Shown: positions 1 through 9,014, counted from the first letter of the stretch. The stretch is DNA of 64,000 bases from UBA12077 sp963665525 (GCA_963665525.1 OY762280.1:186001-250000), one strand, 5' to 3'. The notes: generated from the sequence alone by a model not told the origin. Numbers and translations: made by a program.

Positions 1-355
1 AATTATGATTAAAAAGATCTATATTTAAGATTGTCCTGAGCGGTATAATATTGACATATTTAATATCCGTAAAATTGATACTATTTATATCGATAAAAGG
101 AATATAAAATTGCGTATAGTTAAATAAAAACACCAGATATAAACACAAGCTACTTAATATTATTTTGTTTAGAAATCCTACTTTATTATGGTTTTTTCTA
201 TAAATAAATTGATATAGTATAAATGGGAATGTTGAATTTATTACAATATCAATTACTGTTAGATTTTGATTATATCTATAAATACCAATTCCTAACAACA
301 TAGTTATTAGAATTGATGGTAGTAATATGCTAATATTTATTATTACGTTTTTCAT
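1..355 (-). CDS. VanZ-like membrane protein, 3' end outside the window
   Basis: The frame opens with ATG at 355 on the minus strand and stays open to the window edge, giving 118 visible residues. Hydrophobic segments lie at about residues 5-26, 34-50 and 65-86, so it is an inner-membrane protein. Near residues 102-110 it reads VNIIPLRTI, which resembles the conserved N-x-x-P-x-R-T-I stretch of VanZ-family proteins, a family known from teicoplanin resistance loci and widespread with unknown function in Bacteroidota. It follows the ankyrin gene on the same strand but is separated from it by a hairpin, so it may have its own promoter. The family call rests on that motif plus topology and is moderate; it could be another small multi-pass protein. 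Confidence 0.5.
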   Translation of the reverse strand, partial: MKNVIINISILLPSILITMLLGIGIYRYNQNLTVIDIVINSTFPFILYQFIYRKNHNKVGFLNKIILSSLCLYLVFLFNYTQFYIPFIDINSINFTDIKYVNIIPLRTILNIDLFNHN

Positions 356-364
356 AATTGAAAA

Positions 365-397
365 ACCAATCCAATATTAAAATAATATCGGATTGGT
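365..397 (-). terminator. Hairpin between ankyrin gene and VanZ-like gene
   Basis: Inverted repeat with arms ACCAATCC and GGATTGGT, extended by an AT-rich inner stem around an AAAA loop. It lies just after the stop codon of the minus-strand ankyrin gene. It lacks the AGTCC arms and TTCAY loop of the 24-bp family found later in the window. Confidence 0.6.
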
Positions 398-418
398 ACA
401 TAAGTATAGCTATTAGTT

Positions 419-1960
419 TTATTTAATATGTCTCCTGTCTCCTGGATATTTTGCAATATACCATTTGACTTCAGGATATAAATGAAAAACACTACTTCTG
501 AAATTATAATATAACTCTTCGCTACCCTTATTATCTTTTGGTATTATATATTGTGGTTTAAAGTTAGTTATTAAATAATCTGCCCATTTTTTTACTTGCT
601 CTTTATCTGAATTTAAACCAATTGTAGAAAGCATTAATACATCAATTTCTCCTACTTTAGTTTTAAGATCAGATAAGTTCTTCTCAATATTGTCTGTATC
701 CGGGAAACCTGTATATAATATCTTTAATCCATCTCCATTAATGAGATATCCTAAAGTCATACCATCTGATCTGAATGCAGTAATTTCAAAATTGCATATT
801 GCAATTGTCTCATTAGGTTTCATTTTTTGATATGAGTCATTGCCTTTATAAGCATCATCATTATTTAAAATATATTGAATGTTCTTGATTTTTCCATCCA
901 TGTTATGCATTGGGGAACCTTCATTCTCATAACCATGCCAACAAGTATATAAACTAATTACAGATTGTTCTTTTAGTTCTTCAGGTGTTAACCATCCATT
1001 TAGAATTGACTGTTTACCCGGTTTATTGCCCATTTCTTCATAATCAAAAACTAATAATTTTGACTTTGTTTTTATTGCCCATCCCCTATGGTTTAGATTC
1101 CAGAAAATAGCCTGACCATTAAATAAATTATCTTCAAATGGTGATTTATTCTTTAACTCCGAAACAATATTATTATCAAGTGTTGATTTATTAAGAAGTT
1201 CAGCAACATTATTGTGTCTATATTTAAGAGCATATATTATAGGGTAAGTACTTAAATTATCTTTAGCATTAATATCTAATCCCTTTTCAATTAATTTCTT
1301 TGTTGTTTGTGGAGCACCATAAATTGCGCAATAATGCAATAGGTTCATTCTTGTTTTTTCATCAATCCAGTTTAGTTCAGCACCATTGTTAATAAGATTT
1401 AGCGCAACATCTTCAGATCTATTTTCAATAGCATATACTAATGCAGTTTTTCCGGACTTATCTGCAATATTTAATTTAATGCCATTATTAATCAATATCT
1501 CTGACAATTTATCCTGATTTTCCTGGCCATATTTTAGTAGATACAATAAAAGGTTTTTCCCATCATCATCAACCGAGTTTATATTAATCCCTTTATTAAT
1601 TAAAAATTCCAATAAGTTTGGATTTCCCCTTAATATTGCAGCTTTGGCAGGTGTGTTACCCATAATATCTTTTAATTCAACATCTGCACCTTTTGAAACA
1701 AGCATTTCTGCAATTTCAAGTTTATCTTCCATACAGGCAAGATGTAACAAAGGAACGCCTTGCTGGAATACTTCATTTACATCAAATCCATCAGTAGAAG
1801 TTAATGAATCAGTAGTAGTTATATCATTTGTCATTATTGCCCTGTACAGTAACATTTGCTTTTGGGTAAATTGAGCCATAATAGGGCCTGAACCTAAAAG
1901 AAAAAGAACGGAAAATACTACAGCAAATAAAATAAAGTAAATAAGTTTTCTAGTTTTCAT
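419..1960 (-). CDS. Exported ankyrin-repeat protein with degenerate metallo-beta-lactamase-fold C-terminus
   Basis: A 513-residue protein with an N-terminal hydrophobic segment (residues 7-29, ending MAQ), so it is secreted or membrane anchored. Ankyrin repeats fill about residues 35-265, with repeated G-A-D/E-x-N-x-x-D and T-P/A-L motifs. The C-terminal 230 residues resemble the UlaG-type metallo-beta-lactamase fold: a W-x-L-x-H-x-G-W-A strand, LLVFDYEE, then a GW-L-T-P-E-E segment before the usual metal site. Where active relatives have a T/S-H-x-H-x-D-H loop this protein reads TCWHGYE at 339-345, so most metal-binding histidines and the aspartate are missing. It is likely a binding or scaffold module rather than a hydrolase. 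It is divergent from the two-component operon at 2113. Confidence 0.72.
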   Translation of the reverse strand: MKTRKLIYFILFAVVFSVLFLLGSGPIMAQFTQKQMLLYRAIMTNDITTTDSLTSTDGFDVNEVFQQGVPLLHLACMEDKLEIAEMLVSKGADVELKDIMGNTPAKAAILRGNPNLLEFLINKGININSVDDDGKNLLLYLLKYGQENQDKLSEILINNGIKLNIADKSGKTALVYAIENRSEDVALNLINNGAELNWIDEKTRMNLLHYCAIYGAPQTTKKLIEKGLDINAKDNLSTYPIIYALKYRHNNVAELLNKSTLDNNIVSELKNKSPFEDNLFNGQAIFWNLNHRGWAIKTKSKLLVFDYEEMGNKPGKQSILNGWLTPEELKEQSVISLYTCWHGYENEGSPMHNMDGKIKNIQYILNNDDAYKGNDSYQKMKPNETIAICNFEITAFRSDGMTLGYLINGDGLKILYTGFPDTDNIEKNLSDLKTKVGEIDVLMLSTIGLNSDKEQVKKWADYLITNFKPQYIIPKDNKGSEELYYNFRSSVFHLYPEVKWYIAKYPGDRRHIK

Positions 1961-2029
1961 AATTCAATATTTTACGTTTATTAATAAATTCTTTTGATAC
2001 AAATGAATGAAAATATTGATTTGGTGCGA

Positions 2030-2063
2030 GTTATAACTTTGTAAAGAATTGTTATAGCTTTGT
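2030..2063 (+). promoter_or_regulatory. 21-bp-spaced direct repeat upstream of the two-component operon
   Basis: GTTATAACTTTGT at 2030-2042 recurs as GTTATAGCTTTGT at 2051-2063, one mismatch in 13 with a 21-bp period (two helical turns). It lies in the divergent gap between the ankyrin gene and the kinase gene. Spaced direct repeats are typical of OmpR-type regulator sites. Each copy also contains an exact TAnnTTTG -7 box (TAACTTTG, TAGCTTTG), so tandem promoters are an alternative reading. Confidence 0.4.
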
Positions 2064-2093
2064 TAAATAATTCATATTTTTATAATAATGAAA

Positions 2094-2101
2094 TAAATTT
2101 G
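2094..2101 (+). promoter_or_regulatory. Candidate Bacteroidota -7 box for the kinase operon
   Basis: TAAATTTG matches the TAnnTTTG consensus exactly and lies 12 bases before the kinase ATG at 2113, which would give a very short leader. No convincing -33 TTG at standard spacing was found. Confidence 0.35.
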
Positions 2102-2112
2102 TCGTAGAAAAA

Positions 2113-3690
2113 ATGAAAAATTATTTGCCAAAATATATAATAGTCTTAATGTCTTTATCAATCTTAGTATTGTTCTTTTTTCAATATTTAATCCTAAATA
2201 GATCGATAAAGCAATCTCAACTGCAATTTAATATGTCAATGGGAAGTATCTTAAAAGATATTTCTAAAGACCTAAATAATGATATTACAAGAGTATTTAA
2301 GAATCCACCAATACAAATAAAAGATATCGATTATGTAAGTATAGAATTACATGGAGATTCTGCTAAATTGTTTTATCATCAATTACCACAAAACAATGAT
2401 ATAGTAGTTACACTTTTATCAAAAGAGATTGAAGCAATTGTCAATCCTAACTTGGACTCTGATGTTGCGAAACGATTAGAAGAAAATTTTGTTCCACATA
2501 AATATGAGCATGATGGTAAAGAGAAAATAAGAATATATGAATTTATAAGTTTAATGAATATAAAGCAAAACCTTGTTTCGAATAAACTTACTGAGATATT
2601 TAATAATACAATTTGGGATAGATATATACTCAATGAAATCCATTCGCAGAAGTTGAATAATGAATATGTTAATAGTATCATTAAAAAGCATTTAAATCTT
2701 AATGGGTTAATGTTGGATTTTGGTTACACTATTGGAGTTGGCGAAAAGAACTATACAATGTATAATTTGGCACACGAACAGATAACAAGTACGAATTATG
2801 AAACTCAGCTTTTCTCAATTCCGGGATACTCCAGTGAAATTATTTTAAAAGTAATTTTCCCAAACAAGGCATCATACCTAATTAAATCGAATCTGGTAAT
2901 AATTATTATATCTGTTGTATTTTCACTATTCATATTAACTACATTCTTATTTTCAATAAAATCTATAAATGCACAAAAGAAGATTGCAGAATTTAAAAAC
3001 GACTTTCTTAGAAAAATGAGTCACGATTTTAAAACTCCAATTGCAACTATGGGACTTGCGCTTGATTCTTTAACAAATGAACAGCTTATAAATAAACCGG
3101 ATCAAATTAGATTGTTTAGTGGAGTTTTAAAGGAAGAAATTAATAGACTGCATGTTTTATTGGAGAAGATTCTGGAAGCTTCAATGTTGCAAAAGGGGGA
3201 TGTGGAATTAAAACTTAAGAGAACTAATATTAGTTCATTACTGAGTAGAATAGTCCATAATCTTGAACTACATGCAGTAAATAAAAATGGGGAAATTAAT
3301 TTATCTAAACCTGCTAATGATATTAACTTGTTTATTGATCAAAACTTATTTACTCATGTCATTAATAATTTGGTAGATAATGGAATTAAATATAACCTTA
3401 GAAAGCCTGAAATAGATATAAATTTAAACTCAAATGCTGAGAAACTATATATCCATATAAAGGATAATGGTATTGGAATTCCTGAAGAAGAACAGAACAA
3501 AGTTTTTGATAAATTATATCGAATTGAGAATAAAAATTTAGGAGAAATTGAAGGAACAGGATTAGGATTATATTTTGTGAAAAAATCAATTGAACTAATG
3601 AATGGGAAAATCCAACTTAATAGTATTATTGATGAAGGATCTGAGTTTATTATTGAATTTCCTTTAAAAACTGAAAATGGAAAAGATTAA
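2113..3690 (+). CDS. Membrane sensor histidine kinase
   Basis: A 525-residue sensor kinase. Transmembrane segments at about residues 7-27 and 262-283 enclose a periplasmic sensor region of roughly 230 residues that I do not recognise. The dimerisation domain contains FLRKMSHDFKTP with phospho-acceptor His304. The ATPase domain has the N box (NNLVDNGIKYN), G1 box (DNGIGIP), an F box and G2 (GTGLGLYFVKK). The 3' end overlaps the response regulator gene by 14 bases, so the two are translationally coupled. The next gene downstream encodes an FtsX-like permease, an arrangement reminiscent of antimicrobial-peptide sensing (Bce-type) modules, but the signal here is unknown. Confidence 0.93.
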   Translation: MKNYLPKYIIVLMSLSILVLFFFQYLILNRSIKQSQLQFNMSMGSILKDISKDLNNDITRVFKNPPIQIKDIDYVSIELHGDSAKLFYHQLPQNNDIVVTLLSKEIEAIVNPNLDSDVAKRLEENFVPHKYEHDGKEKIRIYEFISLMNIKQNLVSNKLTEIFNNTIWDRYILNEIHSQKLNNEYVNSIIKKHLNLNGLMLDFGYTIGVGEKNYTMYNLAHEQITSTNYETQLFSIPGYSSEIILKVIFPNKASYLIKSNLVIIIISVVFSLFILTTFLFSIKSINAQKKIAEFKNDFLRKMSHDFKTPIATMGLALDSLTNEQLINKPDQIRLFSGVLKEEINRLHVLLEKILEASMLQKGDVELKLKRTNISSLLSRIVHNLELHAVNKNGEINLSKPANDINLFIDQNLFTHVINNLVDNGIKYNLRKPEIDINLNSNAEKLYIHIKDNGIGIPEEEQNKVFDKLYRIENKNLGEIEGTGLGLYFVKKSIELMNGKIQLNSIIDEGSEFIIEFPLKTENGKD

Positions 3691-4372
3691 AGGTCATATA
3701 CTTCTTGTGGAAGATGATAAAAATTTTGCCATGGTTTTAAAATCATACCTGGAGATTCATTTTCTTAAAGTTGATGTTGTGACAAATGGTTCTGAAGCTT
3801 TGAAACTATTAAAAGATAATAATTATGACCTTTGCATACTGGATGTAGTAATGCCTATAATGGATGGTTATGAATTGGCAAAACTAATAAAGAAAAATTA
3901 TCCGCAATTAAAATTTATATTTCTGACATCAAGGAATTTAAAAGAAGATATTTTAACCGGATATGAGTTGGGTGCAATAGACTATTTGTGCAAACCTTTC
4001 GATTCTGAAATTTTACTGGTAAAAGTAAATGCTTTAATGGATAAAGTTGGATCAATTGATATAAGTGAAAACGAAGAAATACATATAGGCAATTACATAT
4101 TTAATCCATCTTTCAGAACTTTATCAATAAATAATACTTCAAAAAAACTCACGATTAAAGAATCCAAATTGCTACAACTTCTTTATCAACATAAAAATAA
4201 AGTATTATCTAGAGATGTTGCTCAAAATATTATTTGGGGAGATGATTCATACTTTATTGGACGAAGCATGGATGTGTTTGTATCTAAACTTCGTAAGTAT
4301 TTAAGTGAAGATTCTCGAATCTCAATCGAAAATATTCGTAGTGAGGGTTTTTCACTTAGAATTGATGATTAA
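3677..4372 (+). CDS. OmpR-family response regulator
   Basis: A 231-residue regulator. The receiver domain (about residues 6-118) has the acidic pair in LLVEDD, phospho-acceptor Asp56 in LDVVMP, Thr/Ser in FLTSR and Lys in KPFD. The C-terminal winged-helix DNA-binding domain (about 135-231) contains LTIKESKLLQLL and SMDVFVSKLRKYL. It overlaps the kinase gene by 14 bases and forms one operon with it. Its last 37 codons and the sequence after them recur as a gene ruin at 6885-7036, showing that this operon end was once duplicated. Confidence 0.93.
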   Translation: MEKIKGHILLVEDDKNFAMVLKSYLEIHFLKVDVVTNGSEALKLLKDNNYDLCILDVVMPIMDGYELAKLIKKNYPQLKFIFLTSRNLKEDILTGYELGAIDYLCKPFDSEILLVKVNALMDKVGSIDISENEEIHIGNYIFNPSFRTLSINNTSKKLTIKESKLLQLLYQHKNKVLSRDVAQNIIWGDDSYFIGRSMDVFVSKLRKYLSEDSRISIENIRSEGFSLRIDD

Positions 4373-4386
4373 TATCTGCAAAAAAG

Positions 4387-4410
4387 AGTCCTAACTTTCA
4401 TGCTTGGACT
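4387..4410. terminator. AGTCC hairpin, copy 1
   Basis: 24-bp hairpin with left arm AGTCCTAAC, loop TTTCAT and right arm GCTTGGACT. It is preceded by an A run and followed by TTTT, so it can act as a two-way intrinsic terminator. It follows the response regulator gene. Confidence 0.8.
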
Positions 4411-4430
4411 TTTCCCTAACTAAAGAAAAG

Positions 4431-4438
4431 TAGATTTG
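4431..4438 (+). promoter_or_regulatory. Candidate -7 box for the first permease
   Basis: TAGATTTG is an exact TAnnTTTG match, 24 bases before the preferred ATG at 4463 and just after hairpin copy 1. This suggests the permease is transcribed on its own instead of by read-through from the two-component operon. Confidence 0.4.
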
Positions 4439-4462
4439 ATAATTCATTTTAATATTATTAAT

Positions 4463-6847
4463 ATGTTATTAAAGAACTACATTACTGCAGCCTTAAGGAA
4501 CATAAGTAAGCAGAAAATCTATTCATTTGTCAATATAATTGGACTTTCGATAGGAATTGCAGTTTCTATAATTATAACATTATATGTTTTGCATGAATTT
4601 AGCTTTGATAAATACCATGAAAACTCTAAAGATATATATAGAATTGTAAGAAGTAAGAATAATGAAAGTGGCTATATTTGTACTCCACCACCATTATCAA
4701 ATACACTTAAACGGAATGTACCAGAAGTAAAAGCCATTTGTAGAATCTTGCCAACTCCAGACTTATTGGTTAAGTTTCATAATAATAAATTTGTAGAAAA
4801 AAATATTTATTGGGTTGATAAGTCTATTTTAGACGTGTTTACCATATCATTAAAATATGGTAAAAAAGAAATGGTTTTTAATAATCCACAAAATATAATT
4901 ATATCAGAAAAAACTGCTACAAAATTTTTTGGTACAGAGAATCCTTTGGGTAAAACACTAACTTTACACAATAAATTTGAATTTATTGTAAGTGGTGTCT
5001 ATAATGACTTTCCTGCTGCAAGTCATTTTAAGATGGATTTTATTATTCCTATAGAAAGTTATTTTAAAATATCAGGAAATGATGAGTCGAAATGGAGTAG
5101 TAACTACTGTTATACATACCTAAAGTTACATCCAAATGCAAAAATAGATTTGATAGAAGATAAGCTCAGTCAAATTGAAAAAGAATATTGGCCAGGTTAT
5201 TCAAATGATAATCCCCAAAGGATATTATTTTTACAACCTATTACTAAAATTCATCTTTTCTCGCATAGAAGACAAGAAATTAACCCTAATAATAGTATCA
5301 AAAGTGTTATTTCAATTTCTTTTATTGGACTGCTTATACTCATTATTGCGATAATAAATTACATAAATTTGGCCAATGCAAAATCAGTTGAACGATATAA
5401 AGAAGTTTCTCTCCGAAAGGTGTTCGGTGGTAAAAGGATACAATTATTATTACAATTTCTTGGAGAATCAGTATTGATAACATTAATTTCAACTATTGTA
5501 GCATTTATCATTGTTCAATTAGTATTGCCATATTTCAATCAGTTTATGGAAAGGCAAATACATCTTGGTATTTTTAAAAGCCCTGTCGTTATAATCTTGT
5601 CTTTATTTTTATCTATAATTATTGGTATTTTAGCAGGTATTCTTCCAGCAAGAATTATATCACGTACAAACCCGATTGCAACTTTAAAAGGGGCAAAAGT
5701 TTTTAACAATAATAAGAGTCGATTTTCTGCTAAGAATTTTATTGTAATCTTTCAATATACAGCTGCAATTATTCTAATTGTATTAACATTTATTTCTGCG
5801 GAACAATTAAATTTTATAAGAAAAAAAGATGTTGGATATAATAAAAAGGATATTGTAGTAATAAAAAATATAGGTAATGATTTCAGAAAAAATTATGAAC
5901 TGATTAAAACAGAATTATTAAAATATTCCGAAATAGATAATGTCTCAACGTCCAATTATTTGCCGAATAATGTTCAAGGCTTTACTCGGCCAGAATGGTT
6001 TTTAGATCATTCCGGGGAATCTTTACCAATATTTTATAATGAAATAGGATATAATTTTTTAGAATTATATGATATTGAAATTTTAAATGGACGAGCCTTT
6101 TCTGAAGATTTTTCAAATGATCAGAACGGAGCATTTATTGTTAATGAAGAAGCTGTAAAACTCGCTGGTTGGAAACAACCAATTGGTGAAAAAGTTGATC
6201 ATTGGTCAGGAGAAAAAGGTGAGATTATTGGAGTTATGAAGAATTTCAATAGTCAATCTTTACACTCAGATATAGAACCATTGTATTTTTTTCTTAATCC
6301 AAAGATATATTCTACTGTATCTATAAAATTAAACCCAAGAGCAAATACAAATGAAATTTTAAAAAAAATAGAAGATATTTATCTCAAGTATTCTCCTAAT
6401 TATCCGTTTGATTATGACATTTTTGAAAACATATTTGAACAAAGTTATAAAGCGGATATAAAGCAGGCTAAATCTTTTATTTATTTTTCATTTCTTTCTT
6501 TATTCTTAACAAGTTTAGGATTATGGGGATTATCTACCTATATTGTAAATAAACGAACCAAAGAACTTGCAATTAGAAAGGTATTAGGAGCTCCTGTAAA
6601 TAATTTAATCTTTGTTATTAGCAAAGCATATATTTATTGCTTAGCAATTGCAATTTTACTTGCTTTTCCAACAGCTTATTTTCTTTCACATAAGTTTCTG
6701 CAACAATATGCATATAGAATAAATATAAAGCCTTTAATATTTATATTATCGATTGTTTTGATTTTGCTTGTTTCAATAATAACCATAATTTGGAAAAGTA
6801 TAAAAGTTATTAAAAAGTCTCCGGTAGACAGCTTAATGTGTGAATAA
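4463..6847 (+). CDS. Double-FtsX (MacB-type) permease without ATPase partner
   Basis: A 794-residue permease of the MacB/FtsX type in its Bacteroidota tandem form. A transmembrane segment at about 20-42 (after MLLKNYITAALRN) leads into a periplasmic MacB_PCD-like region; three to four transmembrane helices follow between about 285 and 445. The pattern repeats, with a second periplasmic region and a final helix bundle at about 670-780, ending in a positively charged tail (K-S-P-V-D-S-L). The start at 4463 is chosen over an in-frame TTG at 4436 because MLLKNY matches the starts of its paralogues. Relatives use LolD/MacB-type ATPases for mechanotransmission or lipoprotein export. No ATPase gene is nearby, so it may use one encoded elsewhere. 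Confidence 0.88.
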   Translation: MLLKNYITAALRNISKQKIYSFVNIIGLSIGIAVSIIITLYVLHEFSFDKYHENSKDIYRIVRSKNNESGYICTPPPLSNTLKRNVPEVKAICRILPTPDLLVKFHNNKFVEKNIYWVDKSILDVFTISLKYGKKEMVFNNPQNIIISEKTATKFFGTENPLGKTLTLHNKFEFIVSGVYNDFPAASHFKMDFIIPIESYFKISGNDESKWSSNYCYTYLKLHPNAKIDLIEDKLSQIEKEYWPGYSNDNPQRILFLQPITKIHLFSHRRQEINPNNSIKSVISISFIGLLILIIAIINYINLANAKSVERYKEVSLRKVFGGKRIQLLLQFLGESVLITLISTIVAFIIVQLVLPYFNQFMERQIHLGIFKSPVVIILSLFLSIIIGILAGILPARIISRTNPIATLKGAKVFNNNKSRFSAKNFIVIFQYTAAIILIVLTFISAEQLNFIRKKDVGYNKKDIVVIKNIGNDFRKNYELIKTELLKYSEIDNVSTSNYLPNNVQGFTRPEWFLDHSGESLPIFYNEIGYNFLELYDIEILNGRAFSEDFSNDQNGAFIVNEEAVKLAGWKQPIGEKVDHWSGEKGEIIGVMKNFNSQSLHSDIEPLYFFLNPKIYSTVSIKLNPRANTNEILKKIEDIYLKYSPNYPFDYDIFENIFEQSYKADIKQAKSFIYFSFLSLFLTSLGLWGLSTYIVNKRTKELAIRKVLGAPVNNLIFVISKAYIYCLAIAILLAFPTAYFLSHKFLQQYAYRINIKPLIFILSIVLILLVSIITIIWKSIKVIKKSPVDSLMCE

Positions 6848-6884
6848 GATATTTATTTTTTTTGATTTAAAATTTATATTTTTT

Positions 6885-6998
6885 GGACGAAGCATGGATA
6901 TGTTTGTATCTAAACTTCGTAAATATTTAAGTGAAGATTCTCGGATCTCAATCGAAAATATTCGCAGTGATGGTTTTTCACTTAAAATTGATAATTAA
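6885..6998 (+). pseudogene. C-terminal tail of a duplicated response regulator
   Basis: 37 codons plus stop, starting G-R-S-M-D-M-F-V-S-K-L-R, correspond to the end of the regulator at 3677-4372 with only four amino-acid changes. The similarity continues past the stop codon through the spacer into hairpin copy 2, so the copied block is regulator tail plus terminator. There is no start codon or receiver domain, so it is not a functional gene. It lies after the permease, as if a regulator-permease unit had been duplicated and then mostly deleted. Confidence 0.9.
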
Positions 6999-7012
6999 CA
7001 TCCACAAAAAAG

Positions 7013-7036
7013 AGTCCTAACTTTCATGTCTGGACT
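7013..7036. terminator. AGTCC hairpin, copy 2
   Basis: Left arm AGTCCTAAC, loop TTTCAT, right arm GTCTGGACT, flanked by A6 and T7. It was copied together with the regulator tail just upstream and is nearly identical to copy 1. Confidence 0.8.
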
Positions 7037-7056
7037 TTTTTTATCCTAAGCAAAGT

Positions 7057-7064
7057 TACTTTTG
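7057..7064 (+). promoter_or_regulatory. Candidate -7 box for the M61-like peptidase
   Basis: TACTTTTG matches TAnnTTTG exactly, 31 bases before the ATG at 7095 and just downstream of hairpin copy 2. Confidence 0.35.
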
Positions 7065-7094
7065 AAGCATATATTAATTTTAATGTAAATAGTT

Positions 7095-8963
7095 ATGAAA
7101 AAAATAATAAACTTAATTGCATGTGTGTTTTTGACAACTGCGCTTTTTGGACAAACATATAATTTTAAAGTAGATTTAAATAAGCTTGAAAAAGATAGAT
7201 TGTTTGTAGAGTTAGAATGCCCAAATATTAAAGATGACAATCCGAGATATGTTTTCCCTTCAGTTATTCCAGGATATTATAGTGAAATTAATTATGGAAA
7301 CTTCATTTCAGGTTTTACTGCTTATGATAGTTCTGGTAAAAAAATTAAGGTAAAAAAAATAAATGAAAACGTTTATGAGATTGAGAATGGGAAGCAGTTG
7401 AGTAAAATAACCTATTATGTTGATGATACGTGGGATGATAAAAAAGGGAAAGATATTCATGCAGCTGCAGGGACAAATTTCGAGAAAGGGAAAGTTTTTG
7501 TTTTTAACAATGGAGGATTATTCGGATTTTTCCAGGGATATAACAACTTACCTATTAGATTGAAAGTTACTAAACCAAATGAATTTTATGGAATTACCAG
7601 TTTGCCAGAAATAGAAAGATCAGAACAAGATCAAATTTTTGAAGCAAATAATTATAATCATTTAATTGATTGTCCTATCCTATTTTCTGAGCCTGACACA
7701 TCTAAGGTAAGAATTGGAAAAACAAATTTTACCATTGCAGTTTATTCCGAAACAGGAAAAAAATTAGCTAAATCAATTTATAAGGAAATAATACCTTCAA
7801 TTAATGCAATAAAAGATTTTACAGAAAATAAATTGCCTGTTGAGAAATATACATTGTTAATTTATTTGACTGACTTTACTGAATTAAAAGATGGGATTTA
7901 TGGAAGCGGAGACCTTACTATGAAGCAGAAAATTAAAATGTTTAAGGCATCTCCAGGAGCCTTGGAACATAATAATTCTTCTTTCTATTATTATCCTGAT
8001 TTGGGCTTACCTGAATCGTATATGTATTACATTAAAAGAACAGTTCCACATGAGATTCTTCATGTTTACTCTCCATTAAATTTACGTAGTGAAATAGTTG
8101 ATTTATTCGATTATATTAATCCAAAAATGTCAAAACATTTATGGTTGTATGAAGGTGTAACTGATTATTTGTCATGGCAATTGAAACTGCAAAATAATTT
8201 ATTATCTCTGGGTGATTTCTTAGGTAATGAATTAAGAGGCAAAATGTTTGAAGCGACAAAGTTTCCTGAAGATGTATCAATTACAGAATGGAGTTCAAGA
8301 ATTTTAGAAGAACCTTATAATGAGCAATTTGGTCAAGCATATAATAAAGGTACAGTTACAGCAATGTTGTTAGACTTTGAGATAATGAGATTAACTAAAG
8401 GTGAAAAACAATTGAAAGATATTGTATTTGAACTATGCGAGAAATATGGTAAAAATAATCCTTTTAATGAAGATGCAATATTCAATGAAATAACCGGAAT
8501 GGTTCATCCTGATCTAATAAATTTCTTTGATAAGTATATAATAGGAAAAGAAAAGCCTGATTATAAAAATGCATTTAATATAATAGGAGTTGATTATATT
8601 AAGAAATATGAAGGAGATATTCCTTTGAGTATATTAAATGGAGGTTATGGTGTTGAAATGGCAATGGAAAGAGTTAGAATGTATAACATTATCAAAGCTG
8701 ATCCAAATAGCATTTTTAAAGTTGGAGATAAAATTAGATACACTGACTTTGGAGAAGATTGCCGTAAACCTTTTATTAATGAGAATGGAGGTTTTTATAA
8801 GTCTGGAACGTTTGTAAATTTACCAATAATTAGAGATGGGAAAGAATGTAAATTGAGGATAACTACAGAATGCAAGCAAGGTAAATATTATTACAAACTA
8901 CGTGTGAATAAAGGTATGACACCTGATCAATTGAAATGTTATAATAAGTGGCTTAATTTATAG
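7095..8963 (+). CDS. Exported M61-family-like metallopeptidase
   Basis: A 622-residue protein with a signal peptide (residues 1-19, ending ALFGQ). The N-terminal half has the beta-rich look of M61 glycyl-aminopeptidase relatives. A gluzincin zinc site follows: H319-E-I-L-H323, with the third ligand E353 in LYEGVTDY, 30 residues later. The C-terminal region (about 510-622) may contain a degenerate PDZ-like module, although the GLG motif is not obvious. M61 enzymes are broad aminopeptidases usually acting outside the cytoplasm. It is a single-gene unit bounded by hairpin copies 2 and 3. A second M61-type gene lies at 51012-52805 with a clearer PDZ domain. Confidence 0.83.
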   Translation: MKKIINLIACVFLTTALFGQTYNFKVDLNKLEKDRLFVELECPNIKDDNPRYVFPSVIPGYYSEINYGNFISGFTAYDSSGKKIKVKKINENVYEIENGKQLSKITYYVDDTWDDKKGKDIHAAAGTNFEKGKVFVFNNGGLFGFFQGYNNLPIRLKVTKPNEFYGITSLPEIERSEQDQIFEANNYNHLIDCPILFSEPDTSKVRIGKTNFTIAVYSETGKKLAKSIYKEIIPSINAIKDFTENKLPVEKYTLLIYLTDFTELKDGIYGSGDLTMKQKIKMFKASPGALEHNNSSFYYYPDLGLPESYMYYIKRTVPHEILHVYSPLNLRSEIVDLFDYINPKMSKHLWLYEGVTDYLSWQLKLQNNLLSLGDFLGNELRGKMFEATKFPEDVSITEWSSRILEEPYNEQFGQAYNKGTVTAMLLDFEIMRLTKGEKQLKDIVFELCEKYGKNNPFNEDAIFNEITGMVHPDLINFFDKYIIGKEKPDYKNAFNIIGVDYIKKYEGDIPLSILNGGYGVEMAMERVRMYNIIKADPNSIFKVGDKIRYTDFGEDCRKPFINENGGFYKSGTFVNLPIIRDGKECKLRITTECKQGKYYYKLRVNKGMTPDQLKCYNKWLNL

Positions 8964-8990
8964 ATGTCCAAATAATAATTGTAAAAAAAC

Positions 8991-9014
8991 AGTCTGGTCA
9001 TGAAAGATTGGACT
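8991..9014. terminator. AGTCC hairpin, copy 3 (inverted loop)
   Basis: Left arm AGTCTGGTC, loop ATGAAA, right arm GATTGGACT; the loop is the reverse complement of TTTCAT. It follows the M61-like gene and is succeeded by a T-rich tract. Confidence 0.75.

Noticed and set aside
1644..1874. Short plus-strand frame antisense to the ankyrin gene
   Set aside because: It is a shadow of the minus-strand ankyrin coding sequence and has no recognisable domain.
2113..6847. Kinase, regulator and permease as a complete Bce-type peptide-resistance module
   Set aside because: The permease lacks an ATPase partner, the kinase has a large periplasmic domain unlike BceS, and a hairpin and promoter separate the permease from the operon.
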